Notes: a model not told the origin generated them from the letters alone. DNA of 64,000 bases from an uncultured Eubacterium sp. (GCF_937958975.1 NZ_CALGRE010000045.1:190068-254067); one strand, 5' to 3'. Numbered from the stretch's first letter, positions 8,456 through 17,804 are shown. Translations and numbers: made by a program.

Positions 8456-9319
8456 ATGCAGTTTATCAAGAGTAATTACATTTATGTACTATGGTTTATT
8501 TTCTACTTTACAATTGTATGGGTTTTACTAGGTGCAAATGCACAGGCATTTGGCATTACTTTTCTAATCTATGCAGTATCAATTACAATTGCACTTTCTC
8601 CCCTTGGTGAATGTCTTTTAAGAATAATGGAAGGTGCAAGAGTCTTACAGACCAAAGAAGAAATTGAATATCTGCAACCTTTGTTTGATGAAGTATACGA
8701 AAATGCAAAACAGGAAAATCCAAAACTTTCAGACGGAATAAAACTTTATATTATGGACGCTATGTTTGTAAATGCATTTGCAATGGGAAGAAAAACAATA
8801 ACAGTGACAAAAGGTGCAATAGAAACATTTACACCTGAAGAATTAAAAGGAGTTATTGCCCATGAATTTGGTCATATATCCTATGGTCACACAAAAGCCC
8901 TGCTCCTATCAGTCATAGGAAACTTAGTATTATCAGTATTTGTATTTATAATTAGACTGGGTATTTTGATTTGTAATTTTCTATGCAATGTATTTTCCAG
9001 AACGTCAATTGTAGTAGTAGTTATCGGTATCATTAATTTACTGTTTAAAATTATGTTTGAAATATCATTAATAGGATTTATGTACATAGGTCAGGTAATA
9101 TTATCATTAAACAGTCGGAGTAACGAATTTCAGGCAGACAGTTTCGCATGTAAAATATCATATGGAGAACAACTGATTTCAGCATTATATTTATTACAAA
9201 AAATAAGTATTTCACAGAAAATGAGTTTAAAAGAAAAAATGATTTCTTCACACCCTCATATTGCAAAAAGAATTTCAAGGCTTGAAAATATGAATGAGGA
9301 TTTAGAATTTGCTATCTAA
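8456..9319 (+). CDS. M48-family membrane zinc metalloprotease (HtpX-like)
   Basis: The 287-aa protein has two N-terminal membrane segments (about 8-50), a catalytic HEFGH at 136-140 (IAHEFGHISYGH), two more hydrophobic helices (about 147-215) and a downstream NEFQADSFA whose Glu is the third zinc ligand. This order matches HtpX/M48B proteases, which degrade misfolded membrane proteins with the active site in the cytoplasm. An AGAGGAT site precedes the ATG. It is a single gene between two terminators and is the first core-like gene after the accessory region. Confidence 0.85.
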   Translation: MQFIKSNYIYVLWFIFYFTIVWVLLGANAQAFGITFLIYAVSITIALSPLGECLLRIMEGARVLQTKEEIEYLQPLFDEVYENAKQENPKLSDGIKLYIMDAMFVNAFAMGRKTITVTKGAIETFTPEELKGVIAHEFGHISYGHTKALLLSVIGNLVLSVFVFIIRLGILICNFLCNVFSRTSIVVVVIGIINLLFKIMFEISLIGFMYIGQVILSLNSRSNEFQADSFACKISYGEQLISALYLLQKISISQKMSLKEKMISSHPHIAKRISRLENMNEDLEFAI

Positions 9320-9333
9320 TATATAATATAACT

Positions 9334-9377
9334 AAAAAATGGATTATACTTTTTTATTATAGTATAATCCATTTTTT
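9334..9377. terminator. Bidirectional terminator
   Basis: Two 17-bp perfect arms (9334-9350, 9361-9377) begin with six A and end with six T, between the M48 gene and the convergent cotJ operon. Confidence 0.85.
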
Positions 9378-9469
9378 GTATATGATAAAACTAATTTTTA
9401 AAGACCTAACGATATTTTTATACATCATTTCCTTTATTTTTAGCGGTTTATGTAAGTCTTTTTTTTACT

Positions 9470-10012
9470 TCAAACCACCCGCTTTGGTTCTCCAAAGCGC
9501 TGAAAATGAATAATTTCTCTCTGTCTGAGGAATTTAATTGGGTCAGCAACTTCACAGTCTTTTACAAGACTTAAAATATTGTCATAAGTTTTGCGTGCTT
9601 TTTGTTCCGCAGCCAAATCCTCGACTAAATCAGCAATTGGGTCACCGGATGATTGAAATTCAGTAGCTGTAAAAGGTGCTCCTCCGGCAGACTGAGGCCA
9701 AACACCCAGAGTATGGTCTACATAGTATTTTTCAAAACCGGCGATATCAACATCGTCGCAAGGCAGGTCTTTTACGAGCTGGTGAACGATAGTACCAACG
9801 ATTTCAAGATGAGAAAGTTCTTCTGTCGCAATATCATTGAGCAATCCCGCAACTCTCTGATTTTTCATTGCAAATTTTTGCGACATATAGCGGAAAGCAG
9901 CGCTGGCTTCTCCGTCCGGGCCTCCATATTGGCTAATTATTACCTGAGCCATTTTCGGATTTCTACATTTAATATCTACAGGATATTGTAGTCTTTTTTC
10001 ATATACATACAT
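9470..10012 (-). CDS. cotJC: Spore coat protein CotJC (manganese-catalase family)
   Basis: The 180-aa protein carries the ferritin-like segments of manganese catalase proteins (SQYGGPDGEASAAFRY near residues 28-43; ATEELSHLEIVG near 62-73), with Glu/His residues placed for a dimanganese centre. CotJC belongs to the outer coat of Bacillus and Clostridia spores. It is the third gene of cotJABC, overlapping the cotJB stop by one base (TAATG), so translation is probably coupled. Expression is expected in the mother cell during sporulation. Confidence 0.92.
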   Translation of the reverse strand: MYVYEKRLQYPVDIKCRNPKMAQVIISQYGGPDGEASAAFRYMSQKFAMKNQRVAGLLNDIATEELSHLEIVGTIVHQLVKDLPCDDVDIAGFEKYYVDHTLGVWPQSAGGAPFTATEFQSSGDPIADLVEDLAAEQKARKTYDNILSLVKDCEVADPIKFLRQREIIHFQRFGEPKRVV

Positions 10013-10272
10013 TAGCAGCTACCCCCTTCCCAAGGCATTGGACCTTTATTCCAAGTCCAATAATCATCATTTTCTATTTCATAGAACGACAGCGGTCCAA
10101 ACTTCTCCGTGTATGCCTCCCACGCTTCCTTCCTGATTTTCGCCATCTTCTTATGATATTCAAGGGCCTCCTGGCAATTGGGATGTGTATCTAAAAATAA
10201 TCTGGTGTCATCTAAAGCAAAGCTAGCCTGCGTAATAATTTTCATTAATTCTTCTCTACACATATTTTTCAT
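10012..10272 (-). CDS. cotJB: Spore coat protein CotJB
   Basis: The 86-aa protein has the CotJB pattern: an N-terminal helix with FALDDTRLFLDTHPNC, then EALEYHKKM, and a Trp-rich C-terminus (DDYWTWNKGPMPWEGG). It is the middle gene of cotJABC, overlapping both neighbours by one base. Its role is structural in the spore coat. Confidence 0.92.
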   Translation of the reverse strand: MKNMCREELMKIITQASFALDDTRLFLDTHPNCQEALEYHKKMAKIRKEAWEAYTEKFGPLSFYEIENDDYWTWNKGPMPWEGGSC

Positions 10273-10655
10273 TATTTTATAGGCCTCCCAAGAAATGGTT
10301 TATCTAACTGGGCAAAAATTGTGCCCTTTTCTAAAGCTTCTTCTTTACAATAAATGTCTTCCCACTTTTGCCAAGGAACATAACACATAGCAGGTACCAT
10401 TTGGTCTACCGGTTCCGTTCCCCTATCGCATCCCTCTTTATGCATGCAGCCACAAGTGTTAGAAGGTTTAGCATTGACTGTATTTCTTACCATAGCGCGC
10501 CCATTGTTATTCATATTACGGTTCATTCCGCAACCGGGATTGCCAAAGGTTTTGCCCATGTTGTAATTTGCATTTCTATTCATATTGCAATTCACATGGT
10601 TGTTTGTGCTTCTATTCATATTGCAATTCATATTGTTGTTCATGTTGCAAGCCAT
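10272..10655 (-). CDS. cotJA: Spore coat associated protein CotJA, with Asn/Met-rich N-terminus
   Basis: The C-terminal half has the CotJA core (MVPAMCYVPWQKWEDIY... GTIFAQLDKPFLG). The first ~50 residues are a low-complexity Asn/Met/Cys tract built from short MN-N-NMN units, unusual compared with the ~80-residue family norm. The ATG at 10655 is preferred over the GTG at 10664 because GAGGG lies 8 bp before the ATG and overlaps the GTG. It is first in the operon. Confidence 0.88.
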   Translation of the reverse strand: MACNMNNNMNCNMNRSTNNHVNCNMNRNANYNMGKTFGNPGCGMNRNMNNNGRAMVRNTVNAKPSNTCGCMHKEGCDRGTEPVDQMVPAMCYVPWQKWEDIYCKEEALEKGTIFAQLDKPFLGRPIK

Positions 10656-10825
10656 CAAATACACCCTCTTCTATTAAGATTTACATTAATAATGTATGCT
10701 AAAAAAATAGTATGGTTCAAAATATATGCATAAGAGAAATATTTATACGCAAAACAAAAAATGATACCTTATAAAAAAAAGACACCTTTTGATATGATAG
10801 ATAAATAAAATTATAGGAGGAGAAT

Positions 10826-12172
10826 ATGAGAGAATCAGCAAATAAGATGGCAATTATTATTGCAATATTAGCCGCATTTATAGGGATTGCAGAGGAAAAT
10901 GTAAGTGCTGCAAACAAGTCTGCACAGTATAAAATGGTATGGAGTGATGAATTTAATGGAACAGAATTGAATTTAAACAATTGGACTTATGATATAGGCA
11001 ATGGAGGCGCCAATGTAGGATGGGGAAACAACGAATTAGAATATTATACAGACAGAAAAGAAAACGTTAAAGTAGAAAATGGAGTTTTGGTTATAACGGC
11101 AAGAGCGGATAACTATAAAGGGGAAGGGATGAACCGGGCTGTAAAATATACATCAGGAAGAATTAAGTCGTGTGGATTACAGTCCTTTAAGTATGGAAAA
11201 TTAGAAGCAAGAATGAAGGTTCCTAAATCTATGGGGATGTGGCCTGCATTTTGGATGCTTGGATATAATGAAAAGGGCTGGCCGTATTGTGGAGAGATAG
11301 ATATACTTGAAACATGGAATGACCTTCAATTTGCCCAGGGAACAATACACTGGGAAAATGAGAGAGATAAACCCGGAAGAGATACATATGATGCCTCACA
11401 GACAAGAGCGTTTAAGGATAAAACGGCATGGCATACCTATGGAATAAATTGGACGCCTGAAAAAATAGAGTGGACGGTGGATGGAAGAGTATATAAGACA
11501 TTTAGTTTGAAAGAAAGTCATAAATCCGAACTGAAAAAAGAGTTTTATTTTCTTATTAATCTTGCCGTTGGTGGTAATCTTGCATTTTATGCACCGGATG
11601 ACAACTTTGTTTCTGATACAGTTATGGTAGATTATGTAAGGGTATATCAGAGAGAATGTGATAATGGTTCTTATAGTGGAACGTGGGATGCTGCTGAAAA
11701 AGCAAAGGTTCCTGTGTATACCGTTAGGTTTATAAATGGAAAAAAGACAATTAGCACACAAAAATTACTTGTGGGTGAGACTTCTGTAGTGCCGACCATA
11801 AAAAAGAAGGGCTATAAATTTTTGGGATGGTACAACGGAAAGAAAAAGATTAAGAGTACAACAGCAATAAAATCTTCTATGAATATAAAAGCCAAGTGGC
11901 AGAAAATAAAAGTAAAACGGGCTGTTATTACTTCCACAAAACAGTTGTATAAAAAAATGGCAACTGTAAAATTCAAAGTCAAAGGAAAAGTGGACGGATA
12001 TCAGGTGAAGGTAGGAAACAAAAAAGAGTTTTCTGAATCTAGGGTTTTGACATTTGGAAAATTTAAATCTCATAAGACATATAGAGTAAAAGTCAGGGCA
12101 TATCAGATTGACTCTAGAGGTAAGAAAGTATATGGAAAGTGGAGCAAATCTGTCAAAATAACAATAAAATAA
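10826..12172 (+). CDS. Secreted glycoside hydrolase family 16 beta-glucanase
   Basis: 448 aa. A hydrophobic signal-like N-terminus (about 5-28) is followed by a GH16 domain (about 35-275) with the catalytic motif EIDILE (E157 nucleophile, D159, E162 acid/base) and conserved substrate-site segments GRIKS, MPAFWMLG-like and GGNLAF. Such enzymes cut beta-1,3 or mixed beta-1,3/1,4 glucans. Next come one InlB-type B-repeat (about 298-355, ending KGYKFLGWY) and a fibronectin-III-like tail (about 358-448). No LPXTG signal is present. An AGGAGG site precedes the ATG. Exact substrate cannot be told. Confidence 0.88.
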   Translation: MRESANKMAIIIAILAAFIGIAEENVSAANKSAQYKMVWSDEFNGTELNLNNWTYDIGNGGANVGWGNNELEYYTDRKENVKVENGVLVITARADNYKGEGMNRAVKYTSGRIKSCGLQSFKYGKLEARMKVPKSMGMWPAFWMLGYNEKGWPYCGEIDILETWNDLQFAQGTIHWENERDKPGRDTYDASQTRAFKDKTAWHTYGINWTPEKIEWTVDGRVYKTFSLKESHKSELKKEFYFLINLAVGGNLAFYAPDDNFVSDTVMVDYVRVYQRECDNGSYSGTWDAAEKAKVPVYTVRFINGKKTISTQKLLVGETSVVPTIKKKGYKFLGWYNGKKKIKSTTAIKSSMNIKAKWQKIKVKRAVITSTKQLYKKMATVKFKVKGKVDGYQVKVGNKKEFSESRVLTFGKFKSHKTYRVKVRAYQIDSRGKKVYGKWSKSVKITIK

Positions 12173-12174
12173 TG

Positions 12175-12203
12175 TTGGCATTTACCATAAAATGGGGTAT
12201 ACT
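12175..12203 (+). promoter_or_regulatory. Promoter of fba
   Basis: TTGGCA (12175-12180) and TATACT (12198-12203) are 17 bp apart, about 50 bp before the fba start. Confidence 0.65.
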
Positions 12204-12254
12204 AGGAATAGTTGTTTAAAATTTAACAATTAAAGATTTTTATGGAGGTACATT

Positions 12255-13121
12255 ATGTTAGTATCAGCTAAAGAAATGTTAGAAAAAGCAAAAGCAGGAC
12301 ATTATGCTGTTGGACAGTTTAATATCAATAACCTTGAATGGACAAAATCTATTCTCCTGACAGCAGAAGAATTAAAAAGCCCTGTTATTTTAGGAGTGTC
12401 AGAGGGTGCTGGAAAGTATATGACAGGATTTAAGACAGTCGCAGCTATGGTTAAGGCTATGGATGAAGAATTGGGTATCACAGTTCCTGTAGCACTTCAC
12501 TTAGATCATGGAACATATGAAGGATGTTATCAGTGTATCAAAGCCGGATTTACATCAATAATGTTTGATGGTTCACATTATCCAATCGAAGAAAATATTG
12601 AAAAGACAAAAGAATTAGTTTCAGTTGCGCATGCTATGGACATGTCAATTGAGGCAGAAGTAGGTTCAATCGGTGGTGAAGAAGATGGTGTTATCGGTAA
12701 GGGTGAATGTGCAGACCCTGATGAGTGTAAAGCAGTTGCAGACCTTGGTGTGGACATGCTTGCAGCAGGTATTGGAAATATTCACGGAAAGTATCCTGAG
12801 AATTGGGAAGGTCTCAGCTTTGAGACATTAGATGCAATTCAGCAGAAGACAGGTATCATGCCATTGGTACTTCATGGTGGTACAGGTATCCCTGAAGATA
12901 TGATTAAGAAAGCAATTGACCTTGGAGTTTCTAAGATTAATGTAAATACAGAGTGCCAGCTCTCATTTGCTGATGCTACAAGAAAATATATTGAAGCAGG
13001 TAAGGATTTAGAAGGAAAGGGATTTGACCCTCGTAAACTTCTTGCTCCTGGTGCAGAAGCAATTAAAGCTACAGTAAAAGAAAAAATGGAACTCTTTGGT
13101 TCTGTAGGAAAAGCAGAATAA
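12255..13121 (+). CDS. fba: Class II fructose-1,6-bisphosphate aldolase
   Basis: The 288-aa zinc aldolase has the family landmarks: YAVGQFNINN at the N-terminus, LHLDHGT with the catalytic Asp and a zinc His, EAEVGSIGGEEDG, the zinc histidines in GNIHGKY and LHGGTGI, and the phosphate-binding INVNTE. It splits fructose-1,6-bisphosphate into DHAP and glyceraldehyde-3-phosphate in cytosolic glycolysis. Length is typical of the short class IIB type. It is a single gene with its own promoter, an AGGAGG-like site and a terminator. Confidence 0.96.
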   Translation: MLVSAKEMLEKAKAGHYAVGQFNINNLEWTKSILLTAEELKSPVILGVSEGAGKYMTGFKTVAAMVKAMDEELGITVPVALHLDHGTYEGCYQCIKAGFTSIMFDGSHYPIEENIEKTKELVSVAHAMDMSIEAEVGSIGGEEDGVIGKGECADPDECKAVADLGVDMLAAGIGNIHGKYPENWEGLSFETLDAIQQKTGIMPLVLHGGTGIPEDMIKKAIDLGVSKINVNTECQLSFADATRKYIEAGKDLEGKGFDPRKLLAPGAEAIKATVKEKMELFGSVGKAE

Positions 13122-13137
13122 TATTTATTTTTATAAT

Positions 13138-13177
13138 AAACGCACATATTCGGTGGATATCGGATATGTGCGTTTTT
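13138..13177 (+). terminator. Terminator of fba
   Basis: AAACGCACATAT pairs with ATATGTGCGTTT, and a T run follows. Confidence 0.85.
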
Positions 13178-13230
13178 GTATGTCGTTGCCACTGATTCTG
13201 AAAATTGGATAAAATAGAAATTTATGAGAC

Positions 13231-13259
13231 TTGATTAAATTTGGGAATAAAATTATACT
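13231..13259 (+). promoter_or_regulatory. Promoter of srtB
   Basis: TTGATT (13231-13236) and TATACT (13254-13259) have a 17-bp spacer, 36 bp before the sortase start. Confidence 0.6.
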
Positions 13260-13294
13260 ACAATAAAGAAGAAAAGAAGTAGTAAGGAAGGAAT

Positions 13295-14143
13295 ATGAAA
13301 ACAAAACAGCATTTGAATATAGAATATGAAGCAGAAGATAAGAAAAAAAAGAAGTTACCGTCAGTGGTTTACAGTGCTTTGAGAGTAATTGGACTGTTAT
13401 TTGCCGGCGGTATACTGGTTTATGCATCTTATAATCTTACAGAATCTTATCTGGATTATAAAGAAGACGAGATGAAGTATGCACAAATTAATGAGATGTT
13501 CCTGCAAAACACGGATGCGGAACAGAAAAAAGATAATGATACCAACGCAATGAGTTACTCGAAATCCGTTTCCACATGGGTTTGGGATTATAAGGCAATG
13601 CTACAGTATAATGATGAGGCAAAAGGATACATAAAATTAGATGGAACAAGAATACAATATCCAATTGTGGAACATGAAGACAACAAATTTTATTTAACAA
13701 GAGGTTCGGATAAAATATATAACGGGGCAGGTTCTATATTTTTGGATTACAGGACAGCGGGTTTAGATGGAAATATGTGCATATTATATGGACACAATAT
13801 GTTAGATGGCTCTATGTTTAAGGAATTAATGAATTACAGAAAGGATGATTTTTGTAAAAAGCATCCTGTTTTTGATATATATGTTGGATATAAACATTAT
13901 ATTTATTATGTTTTTTCTACATTTTCAACCAAAGACGATAACAAAGATATATATAAATATGGTTTTGAGAGTGATTCGGATTTTCAGAAATGGATTACTA
14001 CGGTAAGTAACAAAAGCAGGTATAATTTTGGTGTAGAAAAACCGGATACTACAGATAAAATTATAATGTGTTCGACGTGTGTAGATGATTATGGAAATAG
14101 ACAGATTGTGTGCATGTATCGGGGAGAAGAGGTTGTTGACTAA
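13295..14143 (+). CDS. srtB: Class B sortase
   Basis: 282 aa with a basic N-terminus, one membrane segment (about 24-46) and an extracytoplasmic sortase domain. Catalytic residues are visible: H167 in LYGHNM, C262 in CSTC and R269 in GNRQIV. Class B enzymes join cell-wall substrates bearing NPQTN-like signals to peptidoglycan. Here the usual TLSTC reads MCSTC, a small variation. No sorted substrate gene is next to it, as is common for the single housekeeping sortase of Clostridia. Confidence 0.9.
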   Translation: MKTKQHLNIEYEAEDKKKKKLPSVVYSALRVIGLLFAGGILVYASYNLTESYLDYKEDEMKYAQINEMFLQNTDAEQKKDNDTNAMSYSKSVSTWVWDYKAMLQYNDEAKGYIKLDGTRIQYPIVEHEDNKFYLTRGSDKIYNGAGSIFLDYRTAGLDGNMCILYGHNMLDGSMFKELMNYRKDDFCKKHPVFDIYVGYKHYIYYVFSTFSTKDDNKDIYKYGFESDSDFQKWITTVSNKSRYNFGVEKPDTTDKIIMCSTCVDDYGNRQIVCMYRGEEVVD

Positions 14144-14169
14144 CAAAATAAATAAAAAAAGAGTATTAG

Positions 14170-14198
14170 TTGACATAAAAACACATAAAATGTATGAA
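14170..14198 (+). promoter_or_regulatory. Promoter of the glutamine synthetase leader
   Basis: TTGACA (14170-14175), 17-bp spacer, TATGAA (14193-14198). A transcript would begin near 14205 and carry about 260 nt of leader before the gene. Confidence 0.65.
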
Positions 14199-14204
14199 TA
14201 CTTA

Positions 14205-14376
14205 ATTTTATTAAGAAAAAGGTTTAAATAATTAGATAAATACTCGTCTACTATTGATTTTTGTAAAGAAATGATGTAGATTATAGGGCGAATGAGGTAA
14301 GACTCACCGCTAAATGAGATTAAGGACAAGGGCGTTCTTCAAAATATTTTATTTGGAGAAGTGTCCTTTTTTATTT
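14205..14376 (+). ncRNA. Structured leader RNA with terminator upstream of glnN
   Basis: The leader holds a TCTAC/GTAGA hairpin (14247-14280), a compact hairpin with GCG-aa-TGAG paired to CTCA-c-CGC around a six-nt loop (14288-14310), and then a strong terminator (14322-14328 with 14362-14368, plus an inner CTTC/GAAG stem and T run). This layout fits transcription attenuation. ANTAR-type antitermination with hexaloop hairpins is known for nitrogen genes of Clostridia, but the loop here (GTAAGA) lacks the usual A1/G4 pattern, so the ligand or protein is not identified. Confidence 0.55.
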
Positions 14377-14466
14377 TTATATAGGCAATTCCTTTGAGTT
14401 TTGTATATAAAAACACTCCATTGCGGTGGAAGAAAAATATGTTAGTCAAAGAAAGGAACAAAGACT

Positions 14467-16560
14467 ATGGGAGTTAATATTGAAAAAATTTTTGGAGAAA
14501 ATGTATTTGATGATGCTGTCATGAAAGTTCGCTTGCCAAAAAGTGATTATGAGAAAGTAAAAAGACTTATGTATGAAGGTGGTGAAATCACAGAGGAGTT
14601 AGCTGATGTGGTTGCACAGGCAATGAAAGAATGGGCATTAGAAAAAGGTGCTACACACTATACACATGTATTCCAGCCATATGTTATTTCAGTAGGAGCT
14701 GAAAAGCATGATTCTTTTTCTTCAACGCCAAGTGATGGAAAAATTGAGAATACATTTACAGGAAAAGATTTACTTATGGGAGAGCCTGATGCATCTTCGT
14801 TCCCATCCGGCGGATTAAGAGCTACATGCAGTGAAAGAGGGTATACAGCATGGGATATAACTTCACCGGTATATATTAAAGAGGGTACTCTTTGTATCCC
14901 TACAGCATTCTGTTCATATACAGGAGAATCTCTTGATACAAAAACACCGTTATTAAAAGCGATGCATGCTGTAAGTAAGCAGGGTGTAAGACTTATGAGA
15001 TTGTTTGGTGATGAGAATACAAAGAGAATTTTCTCATATGTCGGACCGGAGCAGGAATATTTCCTTGTAGACAAGGAGAAATATTTAAAGAGACCTGACC
15101 TTATTTATTCAGGGCGCACACTTTTTGGTGCTATGCCACCAAAGGGACAGGAGATGGATGACCAGTATTTTGGTTCTATTAATCCAAAGGTTAAGGCTTT
15201 CATGGATGATTTGAATGTGAAACTGTGGAAGTTAGGCATTACAGCAAAAACACAGCATTGTGAGGTGGCACCGGGACAGCATGAGATTGCACCTATTTTC
15301 TCAGTTTCTAATGTTGCTTTAGATAATAACCTCTTAGTAATGGATTTATTGAAGAAGACAGCGAGAGAACATGGTTTTGTTTGTCTTTTACACGAAAAAC
15401 CATTTGATGGGATTAATGGTTCAGGTAAGCATAATAACTGGTCGCTTACAACAGATGATGGAATTAATTTATTTAAACCGGGTAAAGAGCCTGAAAATAA
15501 TAAATTATTCCAGTTAGTTTTGGCTTGTACAATGGCAGCTGTAGACAGACATGCGGTTTTACTCAGACTTGCTGCATCTAATACTGGTAATGACCATAGA
15601 CTTGGAGCAAATGAGGCACCTCCTGCTATTATCTCCATGTATCTTGGAGACCAGGTTGGAGATATTGTCGAGCAGATTTTAAAGGATGGAAAAGCAACAA
15701 GAAGTCTTTCATCCGGAACACTTGATTTTGGTATTAAAAAATTACCTGTATTGGAGAAGGACCCTACAGATAGAAACAGAACATCACCATTTGCGTTTAC
15801 AGGTAACAGATTTGAATTTAGAATGGTTGCATCGTCTAACACAATTGGTGATACAAATATTGTATTAAATACGATGATGGCAGAAGTCTTTGCGGAGGCA
15901 TGTGACGCATTAGAGGGTGCAGAAGATTTTGATAAGGCTGTGGAAGAATATACAGCAAAATTAATGAGAGAACATGCAAGAATTGTATTTAATGGAAATG
16001 GTTACTCAGAAGAATGGCCAATTGAAGCCGAAAAGAGAGGGCTTCCAAATTGCAAGTCTATTGTAGATGCAATTCCGGCATTAGTGGATGAATCAACAAT
16101 TAAAATGTATGAGAAGTTCAATATTTTGTCAAAGGCTGAATTAGAAGCAAGAAAAGAAATTTTATTTGAACAGTATGCGGGAGTTAGAAATATTGAAGCA
16201 TTAACCATGATAGATATGGCAAATAAAATGATTATTCCTGCGGCAGTTCAGTATACAAAAAAACTTGCCGATACAGTGATTGCGGTAAAAGAGGCTGGAG
16301 CAGATGCATCTGTTCAGGCAGAAATGTTATCGGAAGTTACATCAAAGCTGGCTGAAATGAAAGAAGCAGTGAAGGCACTTGCGGAGGTGACGGCAAAAGC
16401 GGCGGATGCGGAATGTACACAGTGCATGGCACAGGCATATAAAGATGATGTTATGGCAGCAATGGCAGCTCTTAGAAAACCGGCTGACGAGCTTGAAGTC
16501 ATAATGCCAAAAGAGGTATGGCCAATGCCTACATATGGTGACTTGGTTTTTGAATTATAG
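14467..16560 (+). CDS. glnN: Glutamine synthetase type III
   Basis: The 697-aa length and N-terminal domain identify GSIII rather than the ~450-aa GSI. Seen are the GSIII segments FPSGGLRATCSERGYTAW, the catalytic GPEQEYFLVD, the ATP/glutamate region HNNWSLTTDDG, and NRTSPFAFTGNRFEFRM. It makes glutamine from glutamate, ammonia and ATP in the cytosol. An AAAGGAAC site lies before the ATG. Control is probably through the upstream attenuator leader. A terminator follows 27 bp after the stop. Confidence 0.95.
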   Translation: MGVNIEKIFGENVFDDAVMKVRLPKSDYEKVKRLMYEGGEITEELADVVAQAMKEWALEKGATHYTHVFQPYVISVGAEKHDSFSSTPSDGKIENTFTGKDLLMGEPDASSFPSGGLRATCSERGYTAWDITSPVYIKEGTLCIPTAFCSYTGESLDTKTPLLKAMHAVSKQGVRLMRLFGDENTKRIFSYVGPEQEYFLVDKEKYLKRPDLIYSGRTLFGAMPPKGQEMDDQYFGSINPKVKAFMDDLNVKLWKLGITAKTQHCEVAPGQHEIAPIFSVSNVALDNNLLVMDLLKKTAREHGFVCLLHEKPFDGINGSGKHNNWSLTTDDGINLFKPGKEPENNKLFQLVLACTMAAVDRHAVLLRLAASNTGNDHRLGANEAPPAIISMYLGDQVGDIVEQILKDGKATRSLSSGTLDFGIKKLPVLEKDPTDRNRTSPFAFTGNRFEFRMVASSNTIGDTNIVLNTMMAEVFAEACDALEGAEDFDKAVEEYTAKLMREHARIVFNGNGYSEEWPIEAEKRGLPNCKSIVDAIPALVDESTIKMYEKFNILSKAELEARKEILFEQYAGVRNIEALTMIDMANKMIIPAAVQYTKKLADTVIAVKEAGADASVQAEMLSEVTSKLAEMKEAVKALAEVTAKAADAECTQCMAQAYKDDVMAAMAALRKPADELEVIMPKEVWPMPTYGDLVFEL

Positions 16561-16587
16561 TAAAATTTAATAAATAGAATAAATTCG

Positions 16588-16625
16588 GGAGAAATATTTT
16601 GAGTTAAAAATATTTCTCCTGTTTT
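16588..16625 (+). terminator. Terminator of glnN
   Basis: A 13-bp stem (16588-16600 with 16607-16619) is followed by a T-rich tail. Confidence 0.88.
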
Positions 16626-16660
16626 TATGATTTAAAAGACAAGAAAGTACCTATTTCATG

Positions 16661-16689
16661 TTGCAATAATGAAAACATTTGGTTACAAT
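16661..16689 (+). promoter_or_regulatory. Promoter of the cation antiporter
   Basis: TTGCAA (16661-16666) and TACAAT (16684-16689) are spaced by 17 bp. Confidence 0.55.
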
Positions 16690-16766
16690 GTATATCAATG
16701 TAAAAATTGTATCATGATTATATGTGATAGAGCATACGAAAAAGATATAAGGATGTAGAAAGGTAA

Positions 16767-17789
16767 ATGAACATTATTTTAGATATTTTATTTTTATTAG
16801 TCGGTTTTTTTCTTTTGATAAAAGGAGCTGATTATTTTGTGGATGGAAGTTCTACAATTGCTAAAAAATTAAAGGTTCCATCCATCGTGATTGGGCTTAC
16901 CATTGTAGCAATTGGAACATCTTTGCCGGAACTGGCGGTTAGTTCTATGGCTTCAGCAAAAAATTCTAATGCTATGGCGCTGAGCAATGTGACAGGCTCT
17001 AATATTTTTAATTTATTGATGGTTTTGGGTATAACTGCATTGTTTGTTAATACGCAGGTGAAAAAGTCTGTTTTAAAGAGAGAATTTCCATTTCTGTTAG
17101 TGATATCAGCACTGCTTGTTTTTGTTGCGGCAGATGCTTTGTGGTTTGGTGGAATTATAGGAAAAGTTAATATATTTAAATTTGCAAATGGCAGTACAAC
17201 CATAGGAACAATAGAAAGGCTTGATGGTATATTATTGTTAGCTGTTTTTGCCGGATTTATTATATGGACGGTAAGTTATGCTTTGACGGAGAGAAGCAAA
17301 CAGAGAGAAGAAATTGAAAATGAAAAATTAATGTCCAATTTGAAATGTGCATTTTGTATTATTGGTGGTGCAATTGCAATTATGCTTGGCGGAGATTTGG
17401 TTGTTGAGAGTGCTAAAGGTATTGCATTTGCAGTGGGGATGAGTGAAACATTGGTCGGATTGACGATTGTTGCATTAGGAACATCCCTTCCGGAGTTGGT
17501 TACATCTATTATTGCAGCGAGAAAAGGAGAAGCCGACCTTGCAGTGGGTAATGTTGTAGGCTCGAATATAGCAAATGCCTTACTGGTACTTGGCGTTTCG
17601 GCAGCAATTTCGCCGATTACGGCAACCACGATGAATGCAATCGATGCAATGGTCGCATTGATAGCTTCTTTGGCAGTATACATTATGGCAAAGAGCCAAT
17701 GTACAATTAAGAAAAAAGAGGGAATAGTTCTCGTGTTTATGTATGCACTTTATATGGTGTATATTATGTGTAGACAGTTTTTAGCTTAG
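16767..17789 (+). CDS. Calcium/sodium antiporter (CaCA family, YrbG-like)
   Basis: 340 aa with about ten membrane segments arranged as two homologous halves. Each half has the signature GTSLPEL followed by a GSN(I) motif (IAIGTSLPELAVS ... VTGSNIFNLL, and VALGTSLPELVTS ... VVGSNIANALL), the alpha-repeats that bind Ca2+/Na+. It exchanges cations across the cytoplasmic membrane. An AGAAAGGT site precedes the ATG. It is the last core gene before the prophage; two hairpins follow. Confidence 0.92.
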   Translation: MNIILDILFLLVGFFLLIKGADYFVDGSSTIAKKLKVPSIVIGLTIVAIGTSLPELAVSSMASAKNSNAMALSNVTGSNIFNLLMVLGITALFVNTQVKKSVLKREFPFLLVISALLVFVAADALWFGGIIGKVNIFKFANGSTTIGTIERLDGILLLAVFAGFIIWTVSYALTERSKQREEIENEKLMSNLKCAFCIIGGAIAIMLGGDLVVESAKGIAFAVGMSETLVGLTIVALGTSLPELVTSIIAARKGEADLAVGNVVGSNIANALLVLGVSAAISPITATTMNAIDAMVALIASLAVYIMAKSQCTIKKKEGIVLVFMYALYMVYIMCRQFLA

Positions 17790-17804
17790 CTTTTAGAAAA
17801 GCAA

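Noticed and set aside
10368..10733. Plus-strand frame with repeated HIAIHIV-like residues
   Set aside because: It is the complement of the Asn/Met repeats of cotJA, without a ribosome site.
14247..14310. A known riboswitch (fluoride, THF, glutamine) before glnN
   Set aside because: None of the conserved core sequences I know could be matched; only hairpin and terminator are claimed.
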